The notes under the pieces were generated by a model. The model saw only the letters and a list, made by a program, of their open reading frames with translations. It did no database searches and was not told the DNA's origin. Position numbers and translations under genes: made by a program. A DNA stretch of 33,906 nucleotides from a bacterium (GTDB taxonomy: Bacteria > Patescibacteriota > Minisyncoccia > Phycocordibacterales > Phycocordibacteraceae), in NCBI GenBank assembly GCA_021789225.1, contig JAJYJQ010000001.1, forward strand, positions 23,564 through 57,469, written 5' to 3'. Each line of letters opens with the position of its first letter. Position 1 is the first letter of the stretch. Below are positions 16,261 to 24,944 of the stretch, piece by piece.

Positions 16261-18120
16261 TTACTGCATCCAGCGCCGATACCATAACTGGAAGGTCATG
16301 AGGTTCCAGAGCTCCTTGCGGTTGTCACGGCGGCCGCTCATGTGCTCGTCGATGAGCCGCCCTACCGCCGCCTCGTCGAACAGGCCATGCGCGCGGAGCG
16401 ACTCCGGCGAGAGGAGGTCCTCGACGAGCTCGCGCAAGGGGCCTGCGAGCCAGCGCGCGAGTGGGATGCCGAACCCTTTCTTTTTGCGGTGGATGATGTG
16501 CGAAGGGATCTTCCCTTCCATGAGGTGCTTAAGGAGATACTTGGTCGTTCCGCGCCGGTACTTGAATGCATACGGGAGTGAGAACGCGAGATCGACGACC
16601 GCATGATCGAGGAGCGGCGCACGCGTCTCAAGCGCGTAGTGCATGCTCGCGCGATCGACCTTCACAAGCACCTGATCCATGAGATAGCTACGGGCATACG
16701 CGAAGAGGAGCCGATTCTGCAGATCGCCTTGTGTGAAGTCCTTGAGCGATCCTTCGACGCTCGCGAAAACATCGTCGTCCTGCACAGCGTCCCGGAACGC
16801 CGGACGCTCAAGCGCACGCCGTGCGGCAGTATCGAACGATCCGAGCCATTCGAGATGGCGGCGAACCATATCGTCCGTATCGCTCGAGAGCAGCTTTTTC
16901 AGATTGTACGAGAACGAGAAATTCTCGTGTGATGCGGGGAGCCGATCGGCTGCACCACGAAGCGCTCTGCGAAGCGACGACGGAAGCGCTCCGTAGAGCG
17001 ACTCTCCCTGAAATGTCGGATAGCCTGCAAAAAGCTCATCTCCTCCATCGCCGCCGAGCGCGACTGTGACCGACCGGCGCGCGAAATGAGAGAGGAGAAG
17101 TGTAGGGATAATGGACGCATCGGCGACCGGCTCAGAGAGGACATCGCCGAGCGTTGGTACGAGATCAAGCGCGTCCTGCGCACGGATAGTTTCCTCGTGA
17201 TGATTCGTGCCGAGAGAAATGGCGACGTCACGCGCAAATGCCGATTCATCAAATGAGGGGTCCTCGAAGCCAATTGAGAATGTCTCGATTGGTCGCGTGC
17301 TTGCCGCCTGAGCGTAATAGGCAATAGTGCTGCTATCGATGCCCCCAGAGAGAAAGACACCGAGCGGCACGTCGGAGACGAGTTCGCGCGACACCACACT
17401 CTGGAGTGTCTTGTCGAGCCGCTCTAAAGCTTGCGCTTCCGAAAACAGCAGGAGCTCAGCAGGCGGCATCCAAAACTTCTTTTTCGAGACAGCTCCGCCT
17501 TTGAAGACGAGGGTGGTCGCCGGCTCCAGCTTGTGGACACCACGAATGATGCTCTTCGGCGTCGGCACGTAATCGAATTGAAGATACTGATTGAGCGCAT
17601 GTAGGTCGATTTCTTTCTTGATGAGGCCGGATGCCATGAGCCCGCCGAGCTCTGACGCGAACGCGAAGACGCCATCCTGATACGACCAATACAGCGGCTT
17701 CTCCCCCATCCGATCGCGCGCGAGCACGAGCGTCTCCTCGGAAAAATCGTAAATCGCGATTGCAAACATGCCATGCAGCTTCGAAAAGGCAGATACGTGC
17801 TCGCGCTCGAAGAGCGCGAGCACGACCTCGGTATCCGAGGTCGTGCGGAACGCGTAACCGCTCGTCGCAAGCTCGTCGCGCAGCTCGGCAAAATTGTATA
17901 TCTCGCCATTGAAGACGAGCGCGAAACGTTCATCCGGCGAAAGCATCGGCTGGTGCGCGCCGGAACTCGTGTCGACAATCGAGAGCCGTGCGTGGCCGAG
18001 TCCGACCGCACCGCGCGTGTAGACGCCCGTATGATCAGGGCCGCGGTGTTTGATTGCCGCCACCATGTCGCGGAGCGGCCGTTCTTCCTTCAATCCGACG
18101 ACACCCGCAATGCCGCACAT
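16261..18120 (-). CDS. asnB: Asparagine synthase (glutamine-hydrolysing)-type amidotransferase
   Basis: The 619-residue AsnB-family enzyme begins MCGIAGVVG with the N-terminal nucleophile Cys2 of class II glutaminases. RGPDHTG, ARLSIVD and FNGEIYN complete the glutaminase pocket. The synthetase half has the PP-loop SGGIDSS near residue 262 and ALGGDGGDELFAGYP, typical of ATP-pyrophosphatase adenylation of an acid. Classical AsnB makes asparagine. Homologues inside polysaccharide clusters (WbpS-like, XrtA-linked) are thought to convert sugar uronic acids to amides. Its place between a methyltransferase and a GT2 gene, in one run of nearly touching genes, favours glycan amidation, but a housekeeping role cannot be excluded. 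Confidence 0.9.
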   Translation of the reverse strand: MCGIAGVVGLKEERPLRDMVAAIKHRGPDHTGVYTRGAVGLGHARLSIVDTSSGAHQPMLSPDERFALVFNGEIYNFAELRDELATSGYAFRTTSDTEVVLALFEREHVSAFSKLHGMFAIAIYDFSEETLVLARDRMGEKPLYWSYQDGVFAFASELGGLMASGLIKKEIDLHALNQYLQFDYVPTPKSIIRGVHKLEPATTLVFKGGAVSKKKFWMPPAELLLFSEAQALERLDKTLQSVVSRELVSDVPLGVFLSGGIDSSTIAYYAQAASTRPIETFSIGFEDPSFDESAFARDVAISLGTNHHEETIRAQDALDLVPTLGDVLSEPVADASIIPTLLLSHFARRSVTVALGGDGGDELFAGYPTFQGESLYGALPSSLRRALRGAADRLPASHENFSFSYNLKKLLSSDTDDMVRRHLEWLGSFDTAARRALERPAFRDAVQDDDVFASVEGSLKDFTQGDLQNRLLFAYARSYLMDQVLVKVDRASMHYALETRAPLLDHAVVDLAFSLPYAFKYRRGTTKYLLKHLMEGKIPSHIIHRKKKGFGIPLARWLAGPLRELVEDLLSPESLRAHGLFDEAAVGRLIDEHMSGRRDNRKELWNLMTFQLWYRRWMQ

Positions 18121-18122
18121 AC

Positions 18123-19064
18123 CTATCGCGACTCCTCGCTAATCACGTACGGCCGCCTCCCTTGGGATTCGTAGTATGTTCGCATGATCATTTCCGCGAT
18201 GATGCCGAAAAAGATGAGCTGTACACCGACGATGATGAAGAGCGCAGAAAATATCGGGAGCGGCGTCTCAACAAAGTGTTTGATATTCAACAGACGGAGA
18301 AGGATTGCCGCTACACCAGCAAGGATTCCGAGCGAAAAGCTGAGCAGCCCCCACGAACCGAAAAAGTGCATCGGTCGGTTCATGTAGCGGTGCAGGAACA
18401 CGAGGACAACGAGATCGAGCAGAACACGCGGCACGCGACCAAAACCATACTTACTCGTGCCATAGACGCGGGGCGTGTGATTAACGGGAAGCTCGGTGAC
18501 AGCCCCGCCCTGCCACGCAGCATAGGCGGGGATGAAGCGATGCATCTCACCATAGAGGCGCACGCCTTTCACGACGTCGGCGCGGTAGGCCTTGAGCGTG
18601 CAGCCGTAATCATGCAAATGCACACCCGAGAGTTTCGAGATGATCCAGTTCGCCGTCATGGACGGGAGCTTGCGCGTCATCCATGCACCTTGCCATCGGT
18701 CCTTTCGCCATCCAGAGACAACATCGTACCCCTCGTCGAGCTTCACGAGAAGACGCGGAATATCTGCAGGGTCATTCTCCAGGTCACTGTCGATGGTGAC
18801 GATAGTCTCGCCGCGGGCGCGTTCGATTCCCGCTGAAAGCGCGGCGGTCTGGCCCGCGTTTACCTTAAAACGCACGATTTTGAGCGCTGGCTCTATTGAG
18901 CTCCAATTAACCAACTGCTCGTATGAGTCATCAGTCGATCCGTCATCGACAGCAATGATCTCATATCCGACTTCCATGCCGCCAAGCACCTGAGACAAGC
19001 GTTCGATGAGCGGCCTGATATTTCCCGATTCGTTGTAGACCGGGAGGATGATGGACAATTTCAT
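18123..19064 (-). CDS. GT2 glycosyltransferase (GtrB / dolichol-phosphate mannosyltransferase-like)
   Basis: The 313-residue protein has a GT-A catalytic domain with MKLSIILPVYNESGNI, VDDGSTDDS at 39-47 and a D-x-D (IDSDLENDP) at 92-94. KYGFGRVPRVLLDLVVLVF marks the membrane-proximal part, followed by two C-terminal TM helices at roughly 230-290. This architecture is that of GtrB/ArnC/DPM1-type enzymes that load a sugar onto undecaprenyl phosphate. The GtrA-like flippase gene lies just upstream, as in gtrA-gtrB pairs, so the product may be flipped by GtrA for use by the GT-C-like proteins of the cluster (inference). A TAAAAT -10 box lies 7 nt before the ATG. Confidence 0.92.
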   Translation of the reverse strand: MKLSIILPVYNESGNIRPLIERLSQVLGGMEVGYEIIAVDDGSTDDSYEQLVNWSSIEPALKIVRFKVNAGQTAALSAGIERARGETIVTIDSDLENDPADIPRLLVKLDEGYDVVSGWRKDRWQGAWMTRKLPSMTANWIISKLSGVHLHDYGCTLKAYRADVVKGVRLYGEMHRFIPAYAAWQGGAVTELPVNHTPRVYGTSKYGFGRVPRVLLDLVVLVFLHRYMNRPMHFFGSWGLLSFSLGILAGVAAILLRLLNIKHFVETPLPIFSALFIIVGVQLIFFGIIAEMIMRTYYESQGRRPYVISEESR

Positions 19065-19071
19065 GGCCTAG

Positions 19072-19077
19072 ATTTTA
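19072..19077 (-). promoter_or_regulatory. Putative -10 box of the GT2-asnB segment
   Basis: TAAAAT (5/6 to consensus) ends 7 nt before the GT2 ATG, again giving a leaderless-type start. No good -35 is seen. The 54-nt gap after gtrA is the longest gap between genes in this part of the cluster. Confidence 0.4.
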
Positions 19078-19118
19078 GCAGAATACAGAAAATACGGTAC
19101 TTGCGGCTGAACCCGCCG

Positions 19119-19553
19119 TCACATCCGAGCATCTGTCTCTGCGCTAAATACGAAGCGCTGGTAAAGGGTAAAATTCAGGATAGCCAACATTGCCATCGTT
19201 ATGATTTGCGCCACGAGATACCAGACATGCAAGACGGCAAACAGCACGAACATACTGACATTGTTCATCGCCATGTTTCCTATCGAAACCAGGAGGAACT
19301 TTATGAATTGAGTATGCGCTATACGCAAGTCCATACTCCTGAACGTCCAGAATTTCTGAAGCGAAAAGTTCGTGAGGATGGCACCCACGAATGCGGTATT
19401 GATTGCAACCCAATACGATAGGCTGAGCATCTCGCGAAATGCGAACAGAAGTGAGAGATCGACGATTGCTGTCAGGACGCCCGAAGCCACGCTCTTCCAG
19501 AAACGTCTGCTTCTAAGTATGGACAACACTTTTTCTCTTGCGCTCATTATCAT
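19119..19553 (-). CDS. GtrA-family membrane protein
   Basis: The 144-residue protein has four TM helices and matches GtrA. The RFWKSVASGVLTAIVDLSLL opening, TFRSMDLRIAHTQFIKFLLV in the middle and NFTLYQRFVFSAE at the end follow the family pattern (FxxVGxxxTxxD start, NFxxxRxxVF end). GtrA proteins are believed to flip undecaprenyl-phosphate-linked monosaccharides. The neighbouring GT2 enzyme is the expected partner. The start overlaps the upstream methyltransferase stop by 4 bp. An ATG two codons in (19547) is an alternative. Confidence 0.9.
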   Translation of the reverse strand: MIMSAREKVLSILRSRRFWKSVASGVLTAIVDLSLLFAFREMLSLSYWVAINTAFVGAILTNFSLQKFWTFRSMDLRIAHTQFIKFLLVSIGNMAMNNVSMFVLFAVLHVWYLVAQIITMAMLAILNFTLYQRFVFSAETDARM

Positions 19554-20230
19554 GATTCCGCCTCCTGATGTTTCTCAGCATACCCCTCCAGCTCTTTCTG
19601 TCGCTTCTTAGAATATTCGAACGCGAGGTCCGGGTGCGCGATGACGTAGAAGTGCGGATAGATGAAGTCGAAGAGGTGGTCGATAAACGGCGAGGCGAAG
19701 TGGAAGCCACGCACGTCCTCGACGATCCAGCCGGCGCGCTCAACTGTGAGCCGAAGCGTCTCGCGCGTGAAGAAGTTTATGTGCTGGCTCGCGAGACTCC
19801 CACGAAACTTCGCGAAGCGCATGAGAAACGCAAATTTGGGAACACAAGGCACGCCGAGGATGAGCCTTCCTTCCTCGTCGAGGAGCTCCTTACTACGGAT
19901 AAGGAACGCGTGCGGCGAATAGAGATGCTCGAAGAGGTTGTTCGCGAAGATGATGTCGAACTTCTTTCCGAGAGACGCAGCAAACGTGTCATCTTCGACG
20001 TTCCCAAGCACAACCGCGAGACCGCGTTCTTTCGCGTAGGAGGCCTCTTCGGGCGACACAGTCACTCCAACGCTCTCCGGTCCGAAATGCGCGAGAAACT
20101 CGCCATACGAGCAGCCAAGGTCGAGTACTGCCACGCGTTCGAGACCGAAGCGCATGCGGATATTGCGGAACGTGCGCGACGCCGAAACCGCTTCGAACCG
20201 CTTCCCTATCTTCTGTTCATTCTCGCCCAT
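19550..20230 (-). CDS. Class I SAM methyltransferase
   Basis: The 226-residue protein has motif I VAVLDLGCSYGEFLAHFG near residue 35, then VTVSPEEASYAKERG, NLFEHLYSPHAFLIRSKELL and GRLILGVPCVPKF. ASQHINFFTRETLRLTVERA is the usual Methyltransf_23 segment after the core. The first ATG (MGENEQK) overlaps the GT4 gene upstream by 14 bp. The C-terminus is rich in Lys and Glu (YSKKRQKELEGYAEKHQEAE), a likely charged helix. Probably a sugar methyltransferase of the glycan pathway; no direct evidence for the substrate. Confidence 0.85.
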   Translation of the reverse strand: MGENEQKIGKRFEAVSASRTFRNIRMRFGLERVAVLDLGCSYGEFLAHFGPESVGVTVSPEEASYAKERGLAVVLGNVEDDTFAASLGKKFDIIFANNLFEHLYSPHAFLIRSKELLDEEGRLILGVPCVPKFAFLMRFAKFRGSLASQHINFFTRETLRLTVERAGWIVEDVRGFHFASPFIDHLFDFIYPHFYVIAHPDLAFEYSKKRQKELEGYAEKHQEAES

Positions 20231-21335
20231 GATGCATCAGTGATTTTACGATACGCTCGGCGCGCTTGGCCCAAGTATACGCCATTGCCTTCTGGTGCGC
20301 CGCTGCAGCGCGCGTGATAGCCGCAGCTCTATTGGCAAAGACCTGTTTGACACCCTCGGCGAGCGCTTGTGCATCATCGGGTGCCGCAAAGAGCGCTTCG
20401 TCGCTCGTGAGCACCTCGCGCAGCGCCGGCACATCGGATGCGACGATCGGGGTGCCGCTCGCCATGTATTCGAAGAGCTTCATAGGCGAGGTGAAACGAT
20501 TTGCGTCCTCGTCTTTGCCAGAATTCGGAATGACGAGCACGTCGGCGGCACGCAAGTAGTGTGGCACGTCGGCAGGCGGAACATATCCGACGATCGTGAT
20601 GTTCGGCGCATTCCCCCACCGGGCGCGGAAGTGGGCGAGATCTTCCGTCGTACCACCCACGAAGACAACGCGCGCGTTTGGCACCTGTGCGGCTGCCTCG
20701 GCAAGCGTGTCAGCACCCTTACGCGCGTAGAGATGGCCAACGTAGACGACAAGATTCTCGTCTGGAGCAAAGCCGAGCACCTCGCGCGCTCCCGCTCTCG
20801 AGCCGACAGCATCGAACCGATGCTCGTCGACCGCGTCGGGCGCAACGACAATCCGTCCGCTTGGGATGCCCGCCGCAACGTACGCTTCCTTAAGACCGTT
20901 CGATATGACGACCGTCCGATACGCATGCTTCGCGACAAAACGTGAGCTGGCCGACGGCTTCGCGTGCGCTTCGAAGACAAGCCGGCGACCAAGCAACGAA
21001 TACTGTGCGAGCACGAACGCGTCGCGCGAATAGATGACATCGGCACGCCAAAACGCGCGCCGCAGCCGTGCGCGCTCCGAAAACCAGAGCGCCGAAAAGA
21101 GGAAACCGAGCGGGCCGAAGCGCACCAGATCTGGCGCATGCAGCGTCGTAAGCGTGAAGTTTCGCTCCACACCGTAGTACGAGAACGGATCGTCAGCTAT
21201 AAAGTTCTTGCGCGTCGGCACAACGAGCTCGACTTCATGCCCCAAACGCGCGAACGCTTCGCACGTCTTCATAATCTGGATGCCGTGTGCCTTCTCGGTC
21301 GGCAGACGAATGTTGGCAAGATAGAGGATGCGCAT
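20217..21335 (-). CDS. GT4-family glycosyltransferase
   Basis: The 372-residue GT-B enzyme begins MRILYLANIRLPTEKAHGIQ, where GI/Q stands in place of the usual GGxx loop. The C-terminal donor domain has VVYVGHLYARKGADTLAEAA, VGYVPPADVPHYLRAADVLV and FTSPMKLFEYMASGTPIVAS. The E-x7-E signature appears here as the SPMKLFEYMASG form. Glycogen synthase/mannosyltransferase-like enzymes of this type act in the cytosol on lipid-linked acceptors. The gene lies 2 nt after the methyltransferase upstream and overlaps the one downstream, consistent with one operon. Confidence 0.9.
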   Translation of the reverse strand: MRILYLANIRLPTEKAHGIQIMKTCEAFARLGHEVELVVPTRKNFIADDPFSYYGVERNFTLTTLHAPDLVRFGPLGFLFSALWFSERARLRRAFWRADVIYSRDAFVLAQYSLLGRRLVFEAHAKPSASSRFVAKHAYRTVVISNGLKEAYVAAGIPSGRIVVAPDAVDEHRFDAVGSRAGAREVLGFAPDENLVVYVGHLYARKGADTLAEAAAQVPNARVVFVGGTTEDLAHFRARWGNAPNITIVGYVPPADVPHYLRAADVLVIPNSGKDEDANRFTSPMKLFEYMASGTPIVASDVPALREVLTSDEALFAAPDDAQALAEGVKQVFANRAAAITRAAAAHQKAMAYTWAKRAERIVKSLMHHGRE

Positions 21336-21337
21336 AC

Positions 21338-21991
21338 TTAACTGTTCGACCGTGCCGTACCGGAGAAAATAAACCCTAGCGGATACCGCTCTGCACTTCG
21401 CGGGCGCATCGCAAGAAAGAGCCGGTCCAGGCCCACATATGGCAGATATGCAATCGGCCTGATGAAGCGCGGCATGGAGAGCACAATGGTGTTGTAGTTT
21501 GCCACGAAGGGTCCTCCGCCGACTGCGTGCACACGAATATCGACGAACCCTGCATCCGCAAGCAGCTGCTCGATCGCTTCGCGAGTGTAACGGAAGTAAT
21601 CATGTGGGTCGGGATGATAGCCGACCCAGAACGGCACGAAGCCAATGATATGCCCTTTCGGCGCGAGGATGCGCGCTACCTCGCTCAATAGAAATTGATG
21701 ATGATACACATGTTCGAGAACATTGCAGATAATCACCGTATCAATGGCGTCCTCCGCATACGGGAGCGCATCTTTTTCAAAATCAATACCTGAGATGGAG
21801 CCGTCGATCGCCTCGATTGAGGTCACCTGTTCCTGCTGAAAGAAATCAAAATAATCCGGGCGCCTACCACCACCAACATCCACCACCTTACCGCGGAGCG
21901 TCTCTCGCGACAAAGCTTCGTTCATGCGAATGCGCGCAATGGTTTGTCCAGCGAGCAATCTTTTGAGAGTGAAAAGGGTTCCGGTACGCAT
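21338..21991 (-). CDS. Class I SAM methyltransferase
   Basis: The 217-residue protein has motif I GKVVDVGGGRRPDYFDFF. An acidic AIDGSISGIDFEKDALPYAE follows, then VIICNVLEHVYHHQFLLSEV and ILAPKGHIIGFVPFWVGYHP. HDYFRYTREAIEQLLADAGF resembles FRRYTRDGLAQAF in the methyltransferase at 8488-9105 and FTRWTKEGLLQLF at 12978-13700, so these three probably form one subfamily. Gaps to its neighbours are 2 and 5 nt. Confidence 0.85.
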   Translation of the reverse strand: MRTGTLFTLKRLLAGQTIARIRMNEALSRETLRGKVVDVGGGRRPDYFDFFQQEQVTSIEAIDGSISGIDFEKDALPYAEDAIDTVIICNVLEHVYHHQFLLSEVARILAPKGHIIGFVPFWVGYHPDPHDYFRYTREAIEQLLADAGFVDIRVHAVGGGPFVANYNTIVLSMPRFIRPIAYLPYVGLDRLFLAMRPRSAERYPLGFIFSGTARSNS

Positions 21992-21996
21992 ACACT

Positions 21997-22617
21997 TTAT
22001 AGTGGTCGCTTCTCAAGTACGAAGAAATGATGATACTGGTTTTCGAACGGCACGAACTCTTTCTCTATCCTGAAATACTTCTGGAGCGAGGTACGGATCC
22101 GCGAGAGCGGGTACCCACGCTTCCCTACCTCCCAGTAGTGTTGGCCATTGAATACGTGCTTTCGCGGATACGGAATCTTCCACGCGATACGCAGCTCAGG
22201 CAAGAATGGAATCTTCAGGGAGAATCTGAGCGGTGGCCCGAAGTGCGGGAGGCTGATGATGACGGTGCCGCAAGAGACGCGCGCGAGCTCGGCGAGCGCG
22301 CGGTCGAATTCTGTAAATGGCAGATGCTCGAGCACTTCAAACGCACAAGCAAGATCGTACGAAGCCTCAGGCACAGGTATTGCGGTCACTGAGGCAATGA
22401 TGTCAGGCTTGACGTCTTCTGCAATGTCGACGCTCGTGTATGCAATGTTCGAACGGCGCACGTATTCGCCGACAACTCCATCCCCGACGCCGACCTCAAG
22501 GACTGATGCTGGCTGGCGTGCAAGGATTTCGGAGAGCTGATAGTAGTAGCTTGCCCACCGATCTATCTGCACATAGCGTTTGAATCCGTATGCCTGCGCC
22601 TCTACTTGCTTCTGCAT
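21997..22617 (-). CDS. Class I SAM methyltransferase
   Basis: The 206-residue protein starts MQKQVEAQAYGFKRYVQIDR. Motif I is VLEVGVGDGVVGEYVRRS, followed by YTSVDIAEDVKPDIIASVTA, CAFEVLEHLPFTEFDRAL and GTVIISLPHFGPPLRF. An in-frame extension to 22794 is Arg/Ser-rich and is antisense-like noise over the preceding gene, so ATG 22617 is chosen. A TATACT box lies 6 nt before this ATG, consistent with a leaderless start even though the preceding gene ends only 31 nt away. Confidence 0.85.
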   Translation of the reverse strand: MQKQVEAQAYGFKRYVQIDRWASYYYQLSEILARQPASVLEVGVGDGVVGEYVRRSNIAYTSVDIAEDVKPDIIASVTAIPVPEASYDLACAFEVLEHLPFTEFDRALAELARVSCGTVIISLPHFGPPLRFSLKIPFLPELRIAWKIPYPRKHVFNGQHYWEVGKRGYPLSRIRTSLQKYFRIEKEFVPFENQYHHFFVLEKRPL

Positions 22618-22623
22618 GGTCTT

Positions 22624-22629
22624 AGTATA
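22624..22629 (-). promoter_or_regulatory. Putative -10 box TATACT
   Basis: TATACT ends 6 nt before the methyltransferase ATG at 22617. No strong -35 is seen. It could restart transcription downstream of the frameshifted glycosyltransferase gene. Confidence 0.4.
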
Positions 22630-22648
22630 GGGGAAAGAGCGGCGCCTT

Positions 22649-23649
22649 TCACTGCCTCGCGAGAATAGTGGTGATCGTCTCGATGGTGTGCGGCAGCGCG
22701 TAGCGCTGCCGCGCGTCCTGGGTGAGCGGCGCGATATCCATGCGCGCCGCGGCTTCGAGCGCATCGGCGATCGCTTCCGGCGTGTCGTGCTCAACGAATA
22801 AGCCGGAGGGTGCGAGGAGCTCGCAAAACGCCTCGTTGGTCGTCACGGCTGGCACACCGGCGATGAGCGCTTCGAGCACGGTCTTGTCCACGCTGCCGGT
22901 CGTGCTGAGATTTAGGAACACGTCGGCGTCGGCGAGAAGCGCCGGCACATCGCGATGCGGCACAGCGCCAAGGAACCGCACATGGCTTGCGTACGATTTC
23001 GCAGAAACGGTCGCGCGCACGTCTTGCGCGTAGCGTTCATCCGCTTCCGTCGCGGGCGCACCGGCAACCGTGAAGCTGAATGCCGCGCCGCGCGCGGAGA
23101 GTACGTCGAGCGCTGCAAACATCTCGTGCACGCGCTTCGTCGGCGAGAAGCGTCCAATGGTGAGGATGCGGAGCTGAACTGTTCGACATCTATGCCATGC
23201 CCAACGATGTGCACCTTCTTGCTCGGGAGCCGGAAGCTCTCGGGCGAAGCTGTGCCAATAGCGTTCGCGAAAGTGGTCGCGATGCGCAGCTTCATATCGA
23301 CACTCTTATGCGTGTACCAAAGCACAGAACGCTTGCCGAGGAGTCGCCAGAGCCACCCAGCAAGCACGAGGTATTCCGGATTCATGTGCACGAAGACGGT
23401 GTCGTACTCGCGGCGGAGGCGCCAGGCGAGCGAGAGGAAGCGCCAGGCATACGCGGCGCGGCTTGCTGCGCCGCGCTCTTTTCCAAGAGAATGCACGCGC
23501 ACGTTCGCGGGAAGTTCGTGCTTCCCTTCCTTGAGACAAATAACCTCTACACGCTCGACGTGCTTCGCAAATTCCTCCACCCACCGCACAAAAAACCCGA
23601 GCACCGGATCATTCGCATCGACAGCCTGAGTTACGATGAGGAGTCTCAT
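22649..23649 (-). pseudogene. GT4-family glycosyltransferase interrupted by a frameshift
   Basis: Two frames together encode one GT4 protein of about 333 residues. The N-terminal part runs from 23649 (MRLLIVTQAVDANDPVLGFF) to VGHGIDVEQFS at about 23176. The C-terminal part resumes in another frame with LRILTIGRFSPTKRVHEMFA from 23173 and ends at 22649. Two bases (AG, 23175-23174) stand between TTC and CTC where a codon of three is needed, so a single-base deletion explains the break. The downstream half keeps the donor-domain signature NLSTTGSVDKTVLEALIAGV. It may be a true pseudogene, a sequencing error, phase variation or, less likely, programmed frameshifting. Confidence 0.85.
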
Positions 23650-23769
23650 AGCATCTGTCTCTTGCTCCTAGTTTCTACTAATGGGTCCATACGATACCTG
23701 CTTAAGTTGGTTCTTATTTCTAGCCGTGCTTTGCACTTTCTCCTAATATCTCCTAAAAGCAGCATGTCA

Positions 23770-24906
23770 TCATCCATGTTCCATAGAGCCCGCAGACAGG
23801 AAAGACTTCGGTGTGACTACGCGCGCGACCGCTGTTGGATAATGTTTGAGAAACGTCTTGAACGAAACGTCGGTCGCGGATAGTTTTGCTTCGAACGCTT
23901 CAACTGTCTTGCCCTGCACACGGACGAAGTCAATCTCTTTTTTGTCTCGCGTACGCCAAAAGTGCGTGCGTGGCGGAAACGGAACCAGCGTATCCTGCTT
24001 AAGGAACTCAGAGAATACGAAGGACTCGAACCGTACGCCCGCCAGTACCGGATCATTGGTAGCGAATCCTTCTCCAGAGAACGTGTTGCGCACGCCGGCA
24101 TCGACAAAATACACCTTATACGCCTTTTTGAGCTCATTCGCGTGATTGCGTGAGAATGCATACACGCGTTTTATGACGAACGCCTGCTCCAAGAGGCGGA
24201 GATAATGCTCGACAGTTTTCGGTGCGACGCCGACTTCCCTAGAAAGATCATGCGCGGAAACGATACCGCTGACGCGCGTTGCCAGGTGTACGACCAAATC
24301 TTCAAATGCTTTCGGGTTGCGAAGCGCCTCGAAGGTGAAGACGTCCTTGTAGAGATAATTTGTCGCGATGCGTTTTATCGCGGCCTCCTTCCCTTCCACG
24401 CTTTCGGCCGAAACCACAGCGGGATACGAGCCGTAGCGCATCAAGTCGTCGAGCCGTTCACGCGTGATTGGAAGTGCCGATGCGACTTCGCGCAGAGAAA
24501 GCGGATAGAGCATGAACTCGTCAGCGCGGCCGGTCAACGGCTCACGTATCTTGTTTGCCAGGTCGAACGCGCTTGAGCCAGTGGCGAGTATTTTTATCTC
24601 GGGGTATGTGTCATGAAATACCTTGAGGATTTTCCCGATATTCGCGATGGTCTGCGCTTCATCAAATACAACCGTTTTCCGGTTGCCGATAAGCGATCGC
24701 AGCGGCTCCGGGTCACCAAGCACAAACTGTCGGCGGACTTCGGCGAGCTCGCAGTTGAAATAGCTGTCTTCGGCGTCGAGGCGCTCAAGGATACGCTTCG
24801 CGAGAGTTGTCTTACCCGCCTGCCTCGGTCCGAGAATGACGAGGATCCCCTTTTTTTCGATATATTTGAGAATCTCGCTCTCTATTTCGCGTTGAAACAT
24901 CTTCAT
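23770..24906 (-). CDS. AAA_14 / DUF4143 ATPase
   Basis: The 378-residue protein has Walker A GPRQAGKT at 26-33, Walker B TVVFDEAQ at 78-85, and the ILATGSSAFDLANKIREPLTGR sensor region (quoted in part: ATGSS...GR). SREVGVAPKTVEHYLRLLEQ is the winged-helix segment, followed by the DUF4143 domain (KVYFVDAGVRN, FESFVFSEFLKQ, FWRTRDKKEIDFV). That last element has the E-x-D-F pattern of a degenerate restriction-endonuclease-like fold. Such ATPases are common accessory genes of unknown role. It interrupts the glycan operon, has its own -35/-10 and visibly less GC-rich flanks (23650-23769 and 24900-24960), so it is likely a later insertion. The 120-nt gap after it holds no gene or terminator that I can see. 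Confidence 0.9.
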   Translation of the reverse strand: MKMFQREIESEILKYIEKKGILVILGPRQAGKTTLAKRILERLDAEDSYFNCELAEVRRQFVLGDPEPLRSLIGNRKTVVFDEAQTIANIGKILKVFHDTYPEIKILATGSSAFDLANKIREPLTGRADEFMLYPLSLREVASALPITRERLDDLMRYGSYPAVVSAESVEGKEAAIKRIATNYLYKDVFTFEALRNPKAFEDLVVHLATRVSGIVSAHDLSREVGVAPKTVEHYLRLLEQAFVIKRVYAFSRNHANELKKAYKVYFVDAGVRNTFSGEGFATNDPVLAGVRFESFVFSEFLKQDTLVPFPPRTHFWRTRDKKEIDFVRVQGKTVEAFEAKLSATDVSFKTFLKHYPTAVARVVTPKSFLSAGSMEHG

Positions 24907-24915
24907 ATATCAGCA

Positions 24916-24944
24916 ATATTAACAAATTAGTACTAAAGTATCAA
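24916..24944 (-). promoter_or_regulatory. Promoter of the AAA_14 ATPase gene
   Basis: TTGATA (24944-24939), a 17-nt spacer and TAATAT (24921-24916) lie 9 nt before the ATG at 24906. The -35 lies just beyond, and the spacer overlaps, the stop of the upstream GT4 gene. Confidence 0.6.

Noticed and set aside
19065-19118. Small gene between GtrA and GT2
   Set aside because: The 54-nt gap holds only a possible -10 box.
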